DNA of 64,000 bases, taken from positions 15,663,821 through 15,727,820 of the forward strand of contig OW386291.2 of the NCBI GenBank assembly GCA_936432065.2. Direction: 5' to 3'. The stretch's first letter is position 1; the number at the start of each line of letters is the position of its first letter. This DNA is from Rutpela maculata. Lineage: Eukaryota; Arthropoda; Insecta; Coleoptera; Cerambycidae. The notes under the pieces are model-generated. The model searched no databases. It was not told the origin of the DNA and saw nothing but the letters and a program-made list of their open reading frames with translations. Below are positions 1 to 11,891 of the stretch, piece after piece. A program made the position numbers and the translations under genes.

Positions 1-721
1 TACCAGTTGGCTGAAATGAAATAACTGAGAACGGGGATGCTTCAGAGTGGTCTAGTGCCGACTCTTTAATCTATGCCGCCGACGGGCGAGTGGTTGTCAT
101 ATCTCTCGCGCTACGTAGAAGTACATGCCCAGTCCGCAATTACACGCAGTGTATGTGTACTCAGTGACTATGTGTGCGCGCACTGGTATAAAGCAGAAAA
201 CAATTGTATTTATTACTTATAAAACTTAAAAATATATATATATTTTTTATTTGTATATACGTGCCTACTGCTTTGACTAGGTATAGATAAATGTATATTA
301 TATTATATATGTGTATGCGTGCGTGTATTTATTTCTGTAAGTATGTGAATGTGTTACAATTTTTATTTTATTTTTATTTTTACGTGACTCAGGTAGCCGC
401 TCCATGTATAATCGAAGGGTAACCGTGGTCTATATTTTACTTTTCAAAACGAGTATTTTGATATTTTACCTCGCTTACCTTTTGCCACAAAGCAAATTTT
501 GATCCGACTTTTAGGTCCGAAGTTATTTCGATTTGAAAATTTCAGAAAATTTGACTGAAACTGCAATTTTAGCCAAATTATTTAACATTCTTGGCTGAAA
601 TTTGGTTAACAATGTTTGTGTGATAAAGACTACTTCCATTCCAAATTTCAGTCAAATCGGTTGAGATCTGATCAAGACAGCCGAAATTTGATTTTCTCAG
701 TTTTTTTCGTATATATATATA
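1..721. other. AT-rich flank without a gene
   Basis: I see no coding region here. The stretch has scattered TA and TG runs. A segment at about 480-708 reads like decayed dispersed repeat. It ends in a short (TA)n run (about 710-721), which is the left half of the microsatellite hit by the errantivirus insertion. Confidence 0.6.
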
Positions 722-1080
722 TGTTATATAATATTACACGCTATCTTATTGCGACTTAGCCATAATAAACCTTCACAGGTATATCGTATTTCACGATAAC
801 AGCTTCTCTTATTAATTGCTTATCTTCAAGATATCATATTACACCTCTGTTTCTCATAACTTGTGCAGACTGCAGAACTGCAATTCCTTTGTTATATATT
901 TTGCTTACTCAGGTTCTGTATGTTATAAATATGACTAAACACGCTTTGTTGAATCAGTTATTAAACTCAGTTAGAATGCAACACTTCTAATTTATTATTC
1001 CTTCTCCAAGAGCCAACGTTGGCTCCATGTAACTAAATAAATCTTTTTAAAAAGTCACTCATGTAAACCGTGATCTAACA
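722..1080 (+). repeat. 5' LTR
   Basis: 359-bp direct repeat starting TG and ending CA, matching 8793-9148. The only difference I see is three extra bases near 926-930, next to 'TGTTATAA'. AATAAA-like polyadenylation signals lie near 772 and 1035. The LTR should hold the promoter, but I cannot place a transcription start. Confidence 0.95.
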
Positions 1081-1082
1081 AA

Positions 1083-1100
1083 TGGCGCAGTCGGTAGGAT
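1083..1100 (+). other. Primer-binding site for tRNA-Ser
   Basis: TGGCGCAGTCGGTAGGAT lies two bases after the LTR. It is complementary to the 3' end of an insect tRNA-Ser with CCA, with one T/C wobble difference from the tRNA sequence I know. Errantiviruses of the 17.6/297 type use tRNA-Ser, whereas gypsy itself uses tRNA-Lys. Confidence 0.85.
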
Positions 1101-1272
1101 CTAACTAACATCGCGTGTTCGGGAGCCTAACTAGTGGTAAACGTATCCAGCGGAACAAGGAGTCCATCTGCAAAAGGTGCCTAACCATTGGAAAAGAACC
1201 ATTAGAACAAGGAGAACTTCTTAGCCGTGGTGGTGGATCCCAATCCTTTAATTAGAAGAACCTACTAACCAG

Positions 1273-1289
1273 ATGAAGAAAATATTCAC
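1273..1289 (+). CDS. env: env exon 1 (start codon and first five codons)
   Basis: An ATG at 1273 opens five complete codons plus two bases, and is followed at 1290-1295 by GTAAGT, a perfect splice donor. The two leftover bases plus the first base after the acceptor at 6717-6718 complete a codon and keep the env frame. The codons after the acceptor encode a run of hydrophobic residues, so the spliced message would begin with a start codon, a few basic and hydrophobic residues, and a typical signal-peptide core. Without this exon the env body has no ATG in the right place. Spliced subgenomic env RNA is established for gypsy and ZAM. That this exact pair is used here is inference, but frame, consensus and signal-peptide logic all agree. 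Confidence 0.75.
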
Positions 1290-1574
1290 GTAAGTCATTT
1301 TAAGAATCATCTCGCTTACTTTATTCATAACCTATTTAAGTGAACAGTTCTATTGTCAAAGTGAAATCCATTCCTTTACAAACGCAACGAAACAAGTTTA
1401 TTTAATTTTAAGTTTATTTATTTTCGTATTCACGAAACATTGTGTATTATACATCTAATATACAATCCATTTGCACACGCAACGTAACAAGCTAATTTAA
1501 TTTAAGTTCGAATCATACTGCTGATACGCAACCAATTTCTTTTTGCAATCCAAATAATTTAAATACCAAGCAAA

Positions 1575-2942
1575 ATGCCAGACAGAGCTCAACCAGAGAC
1601 AGCTCAACCAATAGTACCGGCACCAGCCGAACAACAACAGCAACTACAACAACAACCAGAGCAAATTGAGCCTTACAAGCTCTCTGAAGTATTTTCATTG
1701 ATACCGGAATTTGATGGCAACGCCATTAATTTACAAACATTTTTAAACTCATGTCAGTGTGCACAAAGTATGGCAATCCATGACCAGAAAATTTTACTAA
1801 CAATCCACATCAAAAATAAGTTAAAAGGCAAAGTTGCCGAATTAATTAATTCACGCAACCCTGGCACCTGGCCAGAAATCAAAGCACTCTTGGAAACTCA
1901 TTTTGGGGACTCCAGAGATCTAACGGCCCTGATTCAGGACCTGCAGCGCATTCACCAATTGCCAGGAGAATCCGCATTAACATTTGTATCGCGCCTACAA
2001 ACGCACAACGCGAAGATGCACGCCGCAGTGCAAAAACAAAATCTCACGGGAACGCAAAGAACTGCACAATCAGATCTTATAGAAACCATGACGCTTAATA
2101 ATTTGTTAACGGGCTTAGAACCAAACTTAGGCCGCATCATACGTGCCAGTAACCCTCCAACCATATTAAAAGCTGTTAGCAGAATTCGGAGAGAACTGCA
2201 ACTCTCCTATTTCGAACAACAAAAATTTCCGAAAAATAGTCCGGTCAAAAATCCCAATTTACAACCCAAACGACCAACCTCTAATTTTCAACAGAAATTC
2301 TGCTCATTTTGTAAAAGAAATGGACACGTCATAAACGAATGTCGTACAAGGCAACAGCAACACTCTATTCCATCGACATCAAACTTCCAGAGACCAAATT
2401 ATCAAGGAAACCCAAATTTTCAAAATTTTTCTCAAACCAATCAATTTAATCAGAGGACATTCCCTCAACCTAATCAATCTAGTCAACCACAACAAAACAG
2501 GCCCTCAGCCATAAGACCGAACCCAAATTTCAATCAGCAAAGACCCTCTGCTATTCAACCAAACCCAAACTTCAACCGTTTTAATCAACAAAAAACGCAT
2601 CATCTAAATTACGAACCTTATGAAAACCAATGCGATTTTAATCAATACAGTGACTATTCTTCTGATTACCAAACTGCAGAAGATACTTACGAACATTATA
2701 ACTTTGAAACCAACCAAAATTTCCAAGAGAATTATACAGCTAATTCTCAATACAAACAGTACGAGGATTATACTGCTAATCCTCAGGATTTTCGTTTAGA
2801 CCCGGAGTACCCCACGGATACTCCAACACAACAAACAGACCAATTCGAACCAATCACGGAACTAGAAACTCAAATACAAACTATGAATCTCAACGACAGT
2901 TTCGACCCGTCCCTGAACTTCCCAGAACAGAAGTTTTTTTAA
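1575..2942 (+). CDS. gag: Gag polyprotein
   Basis: 455-residue open frame encoding the structural protein of the particle. The N-terminal 30 residues are rich in Q, P and A. Residues about 35-220 form the capsid-like region typical of Gypsy-class Gag, including a 'LLxxHFG' stretch near residue 100. A single CCHC zinc knuckle of the form CX2CX4HX4C lies at Cys243, Cys246, His251 and Cys256 (codons 2301-2342) and should bind RNA. The C-terminal 200 residues are low complexity, rich in Q, N, F, P and Y. The frame ends TTT TTT TAA at 2934-2942, where a -1 shift leads into pol. The ATG at 1575 is the first good start in the frame and follows the leader. The gene is intact, in contrast to pol and env. 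Confidence 0.93.
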   Translation: MPDRAQPETAQPIVPAPAEQQQQLQQQPEQIEPYKLSEVFSLIPEFDGNAINLQTFLNSCQCAQSMAIHDQKILLTIHIKNKLKGKVAELINSRNPGTWPEIKALLETHFGDSRDLTALIQDLQRIHQLPGESALTFVSRLQTHNAKMHAAVQKQNLTGTQRTAQSDLIETMTLNNLLTGLEPNLGRIIRASNPPTILKAVSRIRRELQLSYFEQQKFPKNSPVKNPNLQPKRPTSNFQQKFCSFCKRNGHVINECRTRQQQHSIPSTSNFQRPNYQGNPNFQNFSQTNQFNQRTFPQPNQSSQPQQNRPSAIRPNPNFNQQRPSAIQPNPNFNRFNQQKTHHLNYEPYENQCDFNQYSDYSSDYQTAEDTYEHYNFETNQNFQENYTANSQYKQYEDYTANPQDFRLDPEYPTDTPTQQTDQFEPITELETQIQTMNLNDSFDPSLNFPEQKFF

Positions 2943-2944
2943 AT
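2931..2944 (+). promoter_or_regulatory. Probable -1 ribosomal frameshift site between gag and pol
   Basis: Gag ends AAG TTT TTT TAA. An eight-T run at 2934-2940 immediately precedes and joins the stop. The pol frame is -1 relative to gag. It is open through the overlap (checked back to about 2855) and onward into the protease, with no stop between. This is the arrangement expected for programmed -1 shifting on a run of T. No downstream pseudoknot could be verified by eye. Confidence 0.65.
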
Positions 2945-5900
2945 ACACCCCCGCATACCTTACTAACCGTAAACTCAAAAAATCTCTATTATATGAAAGA
3001 CGCAACTGGTAAATTTAAAATCTTAATTGACACAGGTGCAGGCATATCAATTTTTAAACCTAAAACAGCTGAAAATTATAGACGTAGATCTCCTGAAAAC
3101 GTAATTATACAGGGTATTACCGATCAAAAAATTTATATCAACGAATCTGTTCTCATCCCCTTTTCAGATGAGTCACACAAAGTTTATATCTATAATCTAG
3201 ATATAGATTTTGATGGATTATTAGGCGCAGACTTTTTAGAACATTACGAATGCCAAGTAGACTTTAAAAATAAACAACTAGTCACAAATTTTAAAACCGT
3301 ACCACTATTTAAAGTCACGGAAGAAACTACAGTAAATTTACCTGTACAACCAACTAGTAACTCTAACATCAAAAACCAAAATCTAAATTTAGGCAACATC
3401 AAAAATTTAATTTCTATCGAACCTCGCATGGAAAAAATCTGTAAACTAAAATGTAACCTGCGAAATACCGAGGCTATACTGTTAGCCCAGGAAAACGAGA
3501 AAGTACGCTTACCAAATGCCATTGTCAAAATCGATCACAATGGAGAATTTTTAACTTCAATAATAAACGCAAACGCCATCCCAAAAACCATAAACTTCTC
3601 AAATCTTAACCTGGAACCAGTACAAAAGTTCAAATCAATTTTTAATTTAAATACTCAAAATTCTGACCAACACTTACAGACAGACAGATCCTTTGAAATC
3701 AGGAACGAATTGCGCTTGGATCATCTAAACGAAGAAGAGGCCGAAATAGTAACGCAGCTTTGTTTAGACTTTCAAGATATATTCTATTTAGAAGGAGACA
3801 ATTTGACCTTTACCAACGAAATCAAACACCTTATTGACACCGACAATTCCCGACCGATATTTACGAAATCATATCGCTATCCTCAGGTCCATAAAGAAGA
3901 AGTTAAGTCCCAAGTATCGAAAATGTTAAGTCAAGGTATTATTCAACCCTCAATCTCACCTTGGTCCTCTCCTGTCTGGGTAGTTCCCAAAAAACTGGAC
4001 GCTTCTGGTAAACAGAAATGGCGCGTTGTAGTCGACTACCGCAAACTCAACGAGGTTACAATCGGTGACAAATATCCTCTGCCCAACATTTCCGATCTTT
4101 TAGACCAACTTGGCAAATGCCAATATTTCGCAACCTTAGACTTGGCTTCTGGTTTCCACCAGATCGAAATTAATCCCGCAGATATTCAAAAGACTGCTTT
4201 CACAGTTGAGAACGGTCATTATGAATTCGTGCGAATGCCATTTGGACTCAAAAACGCTCCATCAACTTTTCAAAGAGTTATGGATAACATCCTGTAAGGT
4301 ATTCAAAATGAACGATGTCTCGTCTACATGGACGATATCATTATTTACTCTCCTACAATTCACGAACATATTTCCCGTCTAACTGAAGTCTTTAAACGCC
4401 TTCAAAAAGCCAACCTCAAAATTCAACCAGACAAATGCGAGTTTCTCCGCAAGGAAGTCGCTTATTTAGGACATCTCATTACAAAAGACGGCGTAAAACC
4501 GGACCCTTCGAAAGTTGACGCTATTTTAAATTTTCCTCAACCGAAAAATCCAAAAGAAATTAAATCATTTCTAGGCTTAGCCGGATATTATAGGCGCTTT
4601 ATCCCCAATTTCTCCAAGATTACCAAGCCCTTAACAAAACTACTACAAAAAGACATACCATTTCTCTTCAACAATGATTGTATAAATTCTTTTCAAAATT
4701 TGAAACAAACATTAACGACAACTCCGATATTGATCTACCCTAACTTTGATGAACCTTTCGTTCTAACCACTGATGCGAGCGCATTTGCCGTCGGCTCGGT
4801 GCTGAGCCAGGGGCCTATTGGCAAAGATTTACCCATTGCCTATGCTTCTAGAACCTTGTGCAGTGCAGAAACTAAATATTCAACGATTGAACGCGAGCTT
4901 TTATCGATAGTATGGAGTGTAAAGCACTTTAGACCATACCTGTATGGTAGAAAGTTCAAACTTGTCACCGACCACAGACCACTCACCTGGCTATTCTCTA
5001 TAAAAGATCCAGGAAGTAGACTTGCTCGTTGGCGACTCAAATTAGAAGAGTACGATTACGAAATAATTTATAAACCAGGCAAAATCAATAAGAACGCGGA
5101 CGCACTTTCCAGAATCAAAATTAATCATTTTTCCGAATGTTCCAAATTCTATTCAAAGATTCTAGCCGCGAATGACGAAGAGTCAGACGACGACGAATAC
5201 CCAGACGATAATAACGAAATCACTAACGAACAAATTTCTCAAGAATTTGAAACTTTCGCCAACTTATATAAAACAACATCTTTAATAGACTATTCAAAAA
5301 TCAAAGCATCAAACAAACAACTCTTATACCGAGAACACAAAGAACTTTCTTCCAACAAAATAACTTACAATCATAAAATTATCGAGGATATATTCGAAGA
5401 AAATCCCGAATTTCATAACGATAAAATCAATATTGTATCAAGCAAAACGGTCAGACATAGGAGATATTTTATCATCCCTCTACTTTTTGATATCGAATCT
5501 GTAATTGAACATCTATTTTCGGTATTATTTAAAAATCAAGATGTCCTAGATCTCTCTAAGACATACTTTGTCGAAAATAACTTAGACCTCCCCATTCTTG
5601 AAATCCTATCATTCATTTTTGCGGAAAAAGACTTAAAAGTAGTAATTTGTCAAGATATCGTCAGAACTGCCGACGAAGATGAAATTCCAATTATATTGGA
5701 GCAAAATCATTTTGGTAAAAATAATCTACACCGTGGAATAAATGAAACGATTCGAAGAATTAGAGAAAAATACACTTGGCAAGGTCTAACTAAAGACGTT
5801 GAAAATTTTATAAAAAATTGCGAAACTTGCCAAAAGACTAAAGTATGCCGGAAAAACCTTAACAACCCTCTAGTAGTCACAGAAACCCCAAGAACACCAT

Positions 5901-6706
5901 TCGAAAGAATTAATATCGATTTATTTGAATTCCCAACTCGAAATTACGCTTTAACTATTCGCGACGAGTTAACTAAATTTACACAAGCCTATGCAGTCCC
6001 GGACAAATCCGCAAAATCCGTCGTAAATACCTTGTTGTTATACTTTCAACATTACGGTACCCCGCTAAGAATCCATTGCGATTACGGTGGCGAATTTGAC
6101 AACCGTTTGCTCAAAGATCTCTGCACCCTCTACGACATAAAATTAACTTATTCAAGCGTAGGACATCCCCAATCGAACGGATCCATAGAAAGATTTCATG
6201 CTACTTTAGCCGAAATGATAAGAATCCACAAAACTGAAAACCCAAACGAACATCCTTTCACGATTTTACCATATGCAGTAATATGCTATAACAATTCGGT
6301 AAATAAAGCACACGGTTTTACCCCATATGAACTTATCTTTGGTCATACATCTAACAGACCACCCGAAACTTTGTACAACCAAAAAGAATTAATAACTAAA
6401 TACGTTAGAGATTTAAACAATAGAATATCCCACTACTATAAAATAGCCCGTAGTCGAACACAATCTCAAAAAGAGAAAGCAAAAGTTCGCTTCGACAGAA
6501 ATATTCCCCAAAAACGACCCGAATACAAAATAGGTGACTTAGTTTATGTAAAAGAATCACAAATTAAGAACAAACTACAAAACAAATTTAACGGTCCCTT
6601 TAAAATAAAAGAAATTTTTCAAAATTCTGCTACCCTATTAAATCTCGAAACAAAACAAGAGACTAAAGTAAATTTTGATAGAATGAAACCATATACTGAA
6701 AATTAA
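2942..6706 (+). pseudogene. pol: Pol polyprotein (protease, RT, RNase H, integrase) with one nonsense codon
   Basis: The frame is open except for a single TAA at 4295-4297. The first ATG is at 2993, but the frame continues upstream into the gag overlap. Protease: Asp-Thr-Gly at residues 13-15 counted from 2993, with the second 'GLLGAD' motif near 3214-3231. RT: the 'SSPVWVVPKK', 'DYRKLN', 'LDLASGFHQI' and 'MPFGLKNAPSTFQ' blocks precede the stop. The MDD catalytic box (4328-4336) follows it by ten codons in the same frame. RNase H: Asp in 'TTDAS' (4772) and 'YSTIERELLSIVW'. Integrase: zinc-finger pairs His at 5708 and 5729, Cys at 5819 and 5828; catalytic Asp at 5918 and 6080, Glu at 6188, giving DD35E spacing. 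The stop truncates the product inside the RT fingers/palm, removing RNase H and integrase unless suppressed. All other catalytic residues are present. Confidence 0.93.
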
Positions 6707-6716
6707 ATTTATTTTC

Positions 6717-6718
6717 AG
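6717..6718 (+). promoter_or_regulatory. Splice acceptor for env
   Basis: The AG of ATTTTCAG lies 11-12 bases after the pol stop codon. It directly precedes the open env frame and matches the donor at 1290 in phase. Confidence 0.7.
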
Positions 6719-8558
6719 GTTTCTCCTGCTGTTCGGATCAGCACTCTGTCAATACAAAATTACCCCGATCAATAACACTGTTGGTGTATACTATCACCAA
6801 GACACGGACATCGTGGTGACAAATGACAAATGGACTCTACTAGTGCATAAAAATATTTCATCCCTCAAACTAGCTTTTGACAAGAATCAAAATAATTTAG
6901 ACAGAATCTTGAACACCCTCGATGGTGCTGATCAAAAATCAATCCTGTTTAGAAGCGAAGTTAAAACAGAGTTTAACCTTTTAATGCAAATAGCTAGTTC
7001 AATAAAAACGAAATTTGACGAAGTCTTTTCAGACACAAAGAGATATAAACGCGGAATACTTAACGGTTTCGGAACAATATTCAAATCAATTACCGGAAAC
7101 TTAGACGCCGAAGATGGCGAGTACTACACTAACTGTATAAATAAATTAAATAATGACGAACATCAATTAGAAAACTTAATCAAAAATCAAATCTCAGTTA
7201 CAACTTCTGTTATCAAAAATTTCAACTCAACTATACAAAAATTACAAATTGATGAGGAAACATTTAACAAAGATATCAAAGAAATCGAGCACACAATTCA
7301 AACTATGACTCAAACGATCCAAGCTGCCGAAATAAAACTAAAATTTCTATACATTTCCGAACAACTAATGGCCAGCTATTTGTACATCGAAGACAATCTA
7401 AACGATATTTTAAATTCAATAACATTCGCCAGATTAGGAATTATTCATTCATCAATCATAACGCCTGATCACTTAGTAACGGCGTTACAAGAGATTTCAC
7501 AGAGTTTGCGAAGGAACAATTTACCTCTTCCAATTAAACTATCAGCAGTTGCTTAATATCTGGATATTATTGAACTAAAAGCTTTTCAACTAGATTCTAA
7601 CTTAATATTTGTTTTAACAATACCTCTCATTGAACCTCAAAATTACAACACCTTTCGTCTGTACCCTATACCTATACTTGATAACAGAACTGGTCTACAT
7701 CACTTTTTATCTATTTCACAAAAGTTTATCGCGAGAGACGATGATTCTTTAATGTACATACCTATACAAAATTTGAAAGAATGCAAACCACTTTATTTTG
7801 GAACCAAACTATGTTCGAACCTGTTTGCTTATCCTATCGACCAAAATGCCATTTGTGAAGCTAGAATATTAAAACCATTGCCGAAACTCCCAGAAAATTG
7901 TCAAACTTCCTTCATCATTAGTCAAGGATACAACGTCCAAGAACTTGAAGACAACACATGGCTAGTAATTAATTCCGAACCACTTCACATTACCATCAAC
8001 TGCCCGAAGAGAGAATCCATAACAGAGCTAATTAACAAAAATTCCATCATAAAACTACAACCAGGATGTTACGCCTATGCAGGCATTACTCGAATACAAG
8101 CCAGTGCTAAAGACTTTTCCGAAATTAAGGACAATTCACATCCAATCCAAATTCCTTTTGAATGCTGCAATCACATGCCCGACAAAATCGAAATCCCAAA
8201 ATTAAAACCGCTTAAATTAAACAGTCTCGACGTAGAAGATTTAGATATTGCTAAAAACAAACTAGAGCAATATTCCAAAGACCTAGACGACCTCATAAAC
8301 GAACCTTTTGTGACCAAACATGTATCTTGGTTCACATACTTCATAATCACTCTCATCATTCTATTAGTTCTACTTTACATAACTTGTAAATGCAGAAGAA
8401 GAAGATGTGGAGCATTGCGAATCCAACCCTCAACGGATAACCCTCCTTCACCTCCTTCAGAGCGAAGCAGAGTATTTACCAAATTTCCTAGACTGATCCC
8501 TCCAAGAAAGCGACCCGGTATTAGACCTCAAGAAGAAGAGGACATCGAGTTAACATAG
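6719..8558 (+). pseudogene. env: Envelope glycoprotein, main exon, with one nonsense codon
   Basis: Open from the acceptor to 8558 except for a single TAA at 7554-7556; the segments before and after it (open to 7553, and from 7557 on) are in the same frame. The first codons encode a hydrophobic signal-peptide core. A basic R-x-K-R furin-type cleavage site at 7041-7052 is followed by a glycine-rich hydrophobic segment that fits a fusion peptide. Heptad-like helical stretches follow. A transmembrane helix lies at about 8331-8388, then a basic, proline-rich cytoplasmic tail ending in acidic residues. This is the layout of insect errantivirus/baculovirus F-type envelope proteins, which act in membrane fusion. 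The stop would release only the N-terminal part without its membrane anchor. The frame has no in-place ATG; it is supplied by the leader exon at 1273. Confidence 0.88.
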
Positions 8559-8781
8559 ACTTTCATGTGGAGTTTTACCCTTGTCTATTAATTTAGACTA
8601 TTGTATTTTATCCTTATTACGTTATGTAATGTTTTATTATCGCTTACCAATTTTAACTTTTACATTATTTTATTATTTTGCTTTGTATTCATTCAACATT
8701 GTTTCAATCTATTTTTGCATTATATTCATTTAACGTTTTAACAATTTTCAAAAGTTGCTGCATAACATCAACTTTTTTATT
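8559..8781 (+). other. 3' untranslated region of the errantivirus
   Basis: AT-rich non-coding sequence between the env stop codon and the polypurine tract. No further ORF or structure was seen. Confidence 0.7.
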
Positions 8782-8792
8782 AAGGGGGAAGT
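8782..8792 (+). other. Polypurine tract
   Basis: AAGGGGGAAGT lies directly upstream of the 3' LTR, the expected site for plus-strand priming. Confidence 0.85.
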
Positions 8793-9739
<947 letters not shown>

Positions 9740-9940
9740 CTATAATTCACTTTATCATAAAAGTAATTAGAATAGTAATTAGAAAAGTAATTGCTAATTC
9801 CTTTTTTAAAGACATGTACTTTGTAATTGTAATTAGTTAATTTTTAAAAAAAGTAATTTGTAATTGTAATTAGTTCCTTTTTGAAAAAAGTAATTTGTAA
9901 TTGTAATTATTTTTAAATTACAAGTAATTACCCAGCTCTG
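9740..9940 (-). mobile_element. Terminal part of a hAT-type transposon
   Basis: On the minus strand the segment starts CAGAGCTGGGTAATTAC at 9940 and continues into repeated TAATTACAATTAC/AAATTAC motifs to about 9750. The CAG start and dense subterminal 'AATTAC' repeats are typical of hAT ends, where they bind transposase. I did not find the other terminus in the window, so this is a single end. Confidence 0.5.
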
Positions 9941-10089
9941 ATGAATTGGTAACAAAACTTACTAAAATTATTTTCAAAAACACATTACCAAATAAAGAAA
10001 TATAAAGTAATTATCGAATTATATCTTCACCCCGACAGTATAAGCTCGACTGCGGTATCTCAAGTGCGATCCTGAATTAAAAATAACAG

Positions 10090-11370
10090 TCCAACGGTTT
10101 ACGCCTACACACCATGTCAGATACCGACATCGATATCATATCTCTTACATTAATATAAGTGGAGTAAATACGGGAGATCTACTTGCCTGGCCTATTCATT
10201 CCTCCCTCCTCATACCTCACACTATTAAGACTACTTCAACTATTGCTCAGTTGTCAGCACGTCTAACTTGCCCATCAACCATTGACATGGTGACCAATAA
10301 AGGCGTGACCAATTCTACGCTACTTGTTTAGCTAAGGAGCTCACATCTATCATAATCCAATTCAATTGAATTTAAAAAATGTCAAGTGAAGACGTTAAAT
10401 GAATAACCATCTCTTATAGAGACGCCTGCTGGCGTCCTTATAAGACCCACATCAATACACATTTAACATGATTAACACAGCCGCCGAGCTGGAAAGTGAA
10501 CCCGAGGAATTCACAAGGGTGCTGTAGGTAGAGAGTTGCAACAACTATAGTGACGGATCTCTACTAACACTGAGTTGACGAGGCGGTCAAACGAGACATT
10601 AGGGAAAGGAAAATATTAAGACGGCATTGGAAGTGAAATCGCGATGTCGACGTTAAGTTTGAGATGATCAGATTGCGGATTCGAGACGCCATAACCACCT
10701 GGAGAATCGGGAAATGAGGCGATAAGTTAGAACCCTTGAATTCTCAGGACATCTAACTGTTGAAGTTGGCCAGGGTATTTAAAACCACAAGGCAAGCCAG
10801 GCTGCATTAACTGGACAGAGGGTTATAATGGACTCGCAAGAGGCAACTTTGAACGAATTCACAATGTAAATACACCCAACAATTTGGATCACGACCGCAT
10901 CACAGAAGACAGGAACTATATGTCTTCTGTGACCGCATTGAAAACGACGTCACCGATATTATTCACAACGACATCCAATTGTCCAGACGGGAATTGCCAA
11001 AAATCTCAGAATTAGCGAAACAAATAAAGATAACAAAACGCCGGGAAAGACGGTATTGAATATAAGCTGCTTTCTACGGGTATTTATTAAAATTGCTATT
11101 TGGGTTTTCTAACCTGTTACCAATAAATAAAATAAAATCTGCCGAGAAGAGGTATTGTGAAACTCACGTATGTCGTTAACGCGATTGTGCGACTACAATA
11201 CTGCTCTAGCCAGTGAAAGTTTGCTGTGGTGTTTCCCATCCTTAAACCGAACAAAAACGAAAAAATCGCAGACAGTTATCGGCCAATCTTGCTGGAGTCG
11301 GCGATTTCCAAGTTAGTGCAGAAGGTCATCCTGGACATATTGAAAAGTTATCTACATCTACAACCTTTTT
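10090..11370 (+). pseudogene. Decayed Jockey-like LINE (endonuclease C-terminus to RT start)
   Basis: Conceptual translation across several frames gives ordered non-LTR retrotransposon signals. About 10280-10460 reads like the endonuclease end ('VTNKGVTNS' and later 'YRDACW'). About 10580-10640 encodes 'RDIRERKILRRHWK', the basic linker typical of Jockey-type ORF2. About 11020-11060 reads 'NKTPGKDGI'-like residues. About 11230-11350 reads 'FPILKPNKN...DSYRPI', RT block 1-2. Many stops and frameshifts make it inactive, and the catalytic YADD half of RT is missing. Jockey-like is inferred from motif style only. Confidence 0.7.
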
Positions 11371-11891
11371 ATTGTATACTACGAATATAGCTTCAACATA
11401 TCTCTACCATATCCTAGGGAAATACTCGAGTTCTCCTGTTTCAAACCTGCTCATGAAAAGACTGGCGATGAAAGGTGGCAAAGAGTTTCCAATTCCAGCC
11501 CTCTTATATTACTCGAAAACATGTTAGTAAATTGGAAGTAATTTTGATTCATGTAAAGTATAGTAAGGTCAATACACTACTACTTTTGTTTAGGGTACTC
11601 CAAGATTTGGGGGATTGGTACAATAGGATACAATGAACAATAAAAAGAGATCAAAATGTCACCTTCTTTTAATCTTATCATTGATGAAATCATTTTAATT
11701 GATTACTGACAAACTACGTTGTCCATCAAATAAACTTCATTGGTTACCATTTTGGTCGATGGTAAGTTGGTGATTCAATTGCGGATACAATGGAGTACAT
11801 CGACTTTTCTGGTTTATGTGTATTTGGGAAACAGTATAATCTAAGTACTGTTAGGTTAGATACATGCAACCGAAATTTTATGCCTGGTGTA
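11371..11891. other. No gene seen
   Basis: AT-rich stretch between the LINE relic and the hAT element. No long ORF or convincing repeat boundary was recognised. Confidence 0.4.

Noticed and set aside
1513..1698. Minus ORF rich in V and L
   Set aside because: Antisense shadow of the CAA/CAG-rich start of gag.
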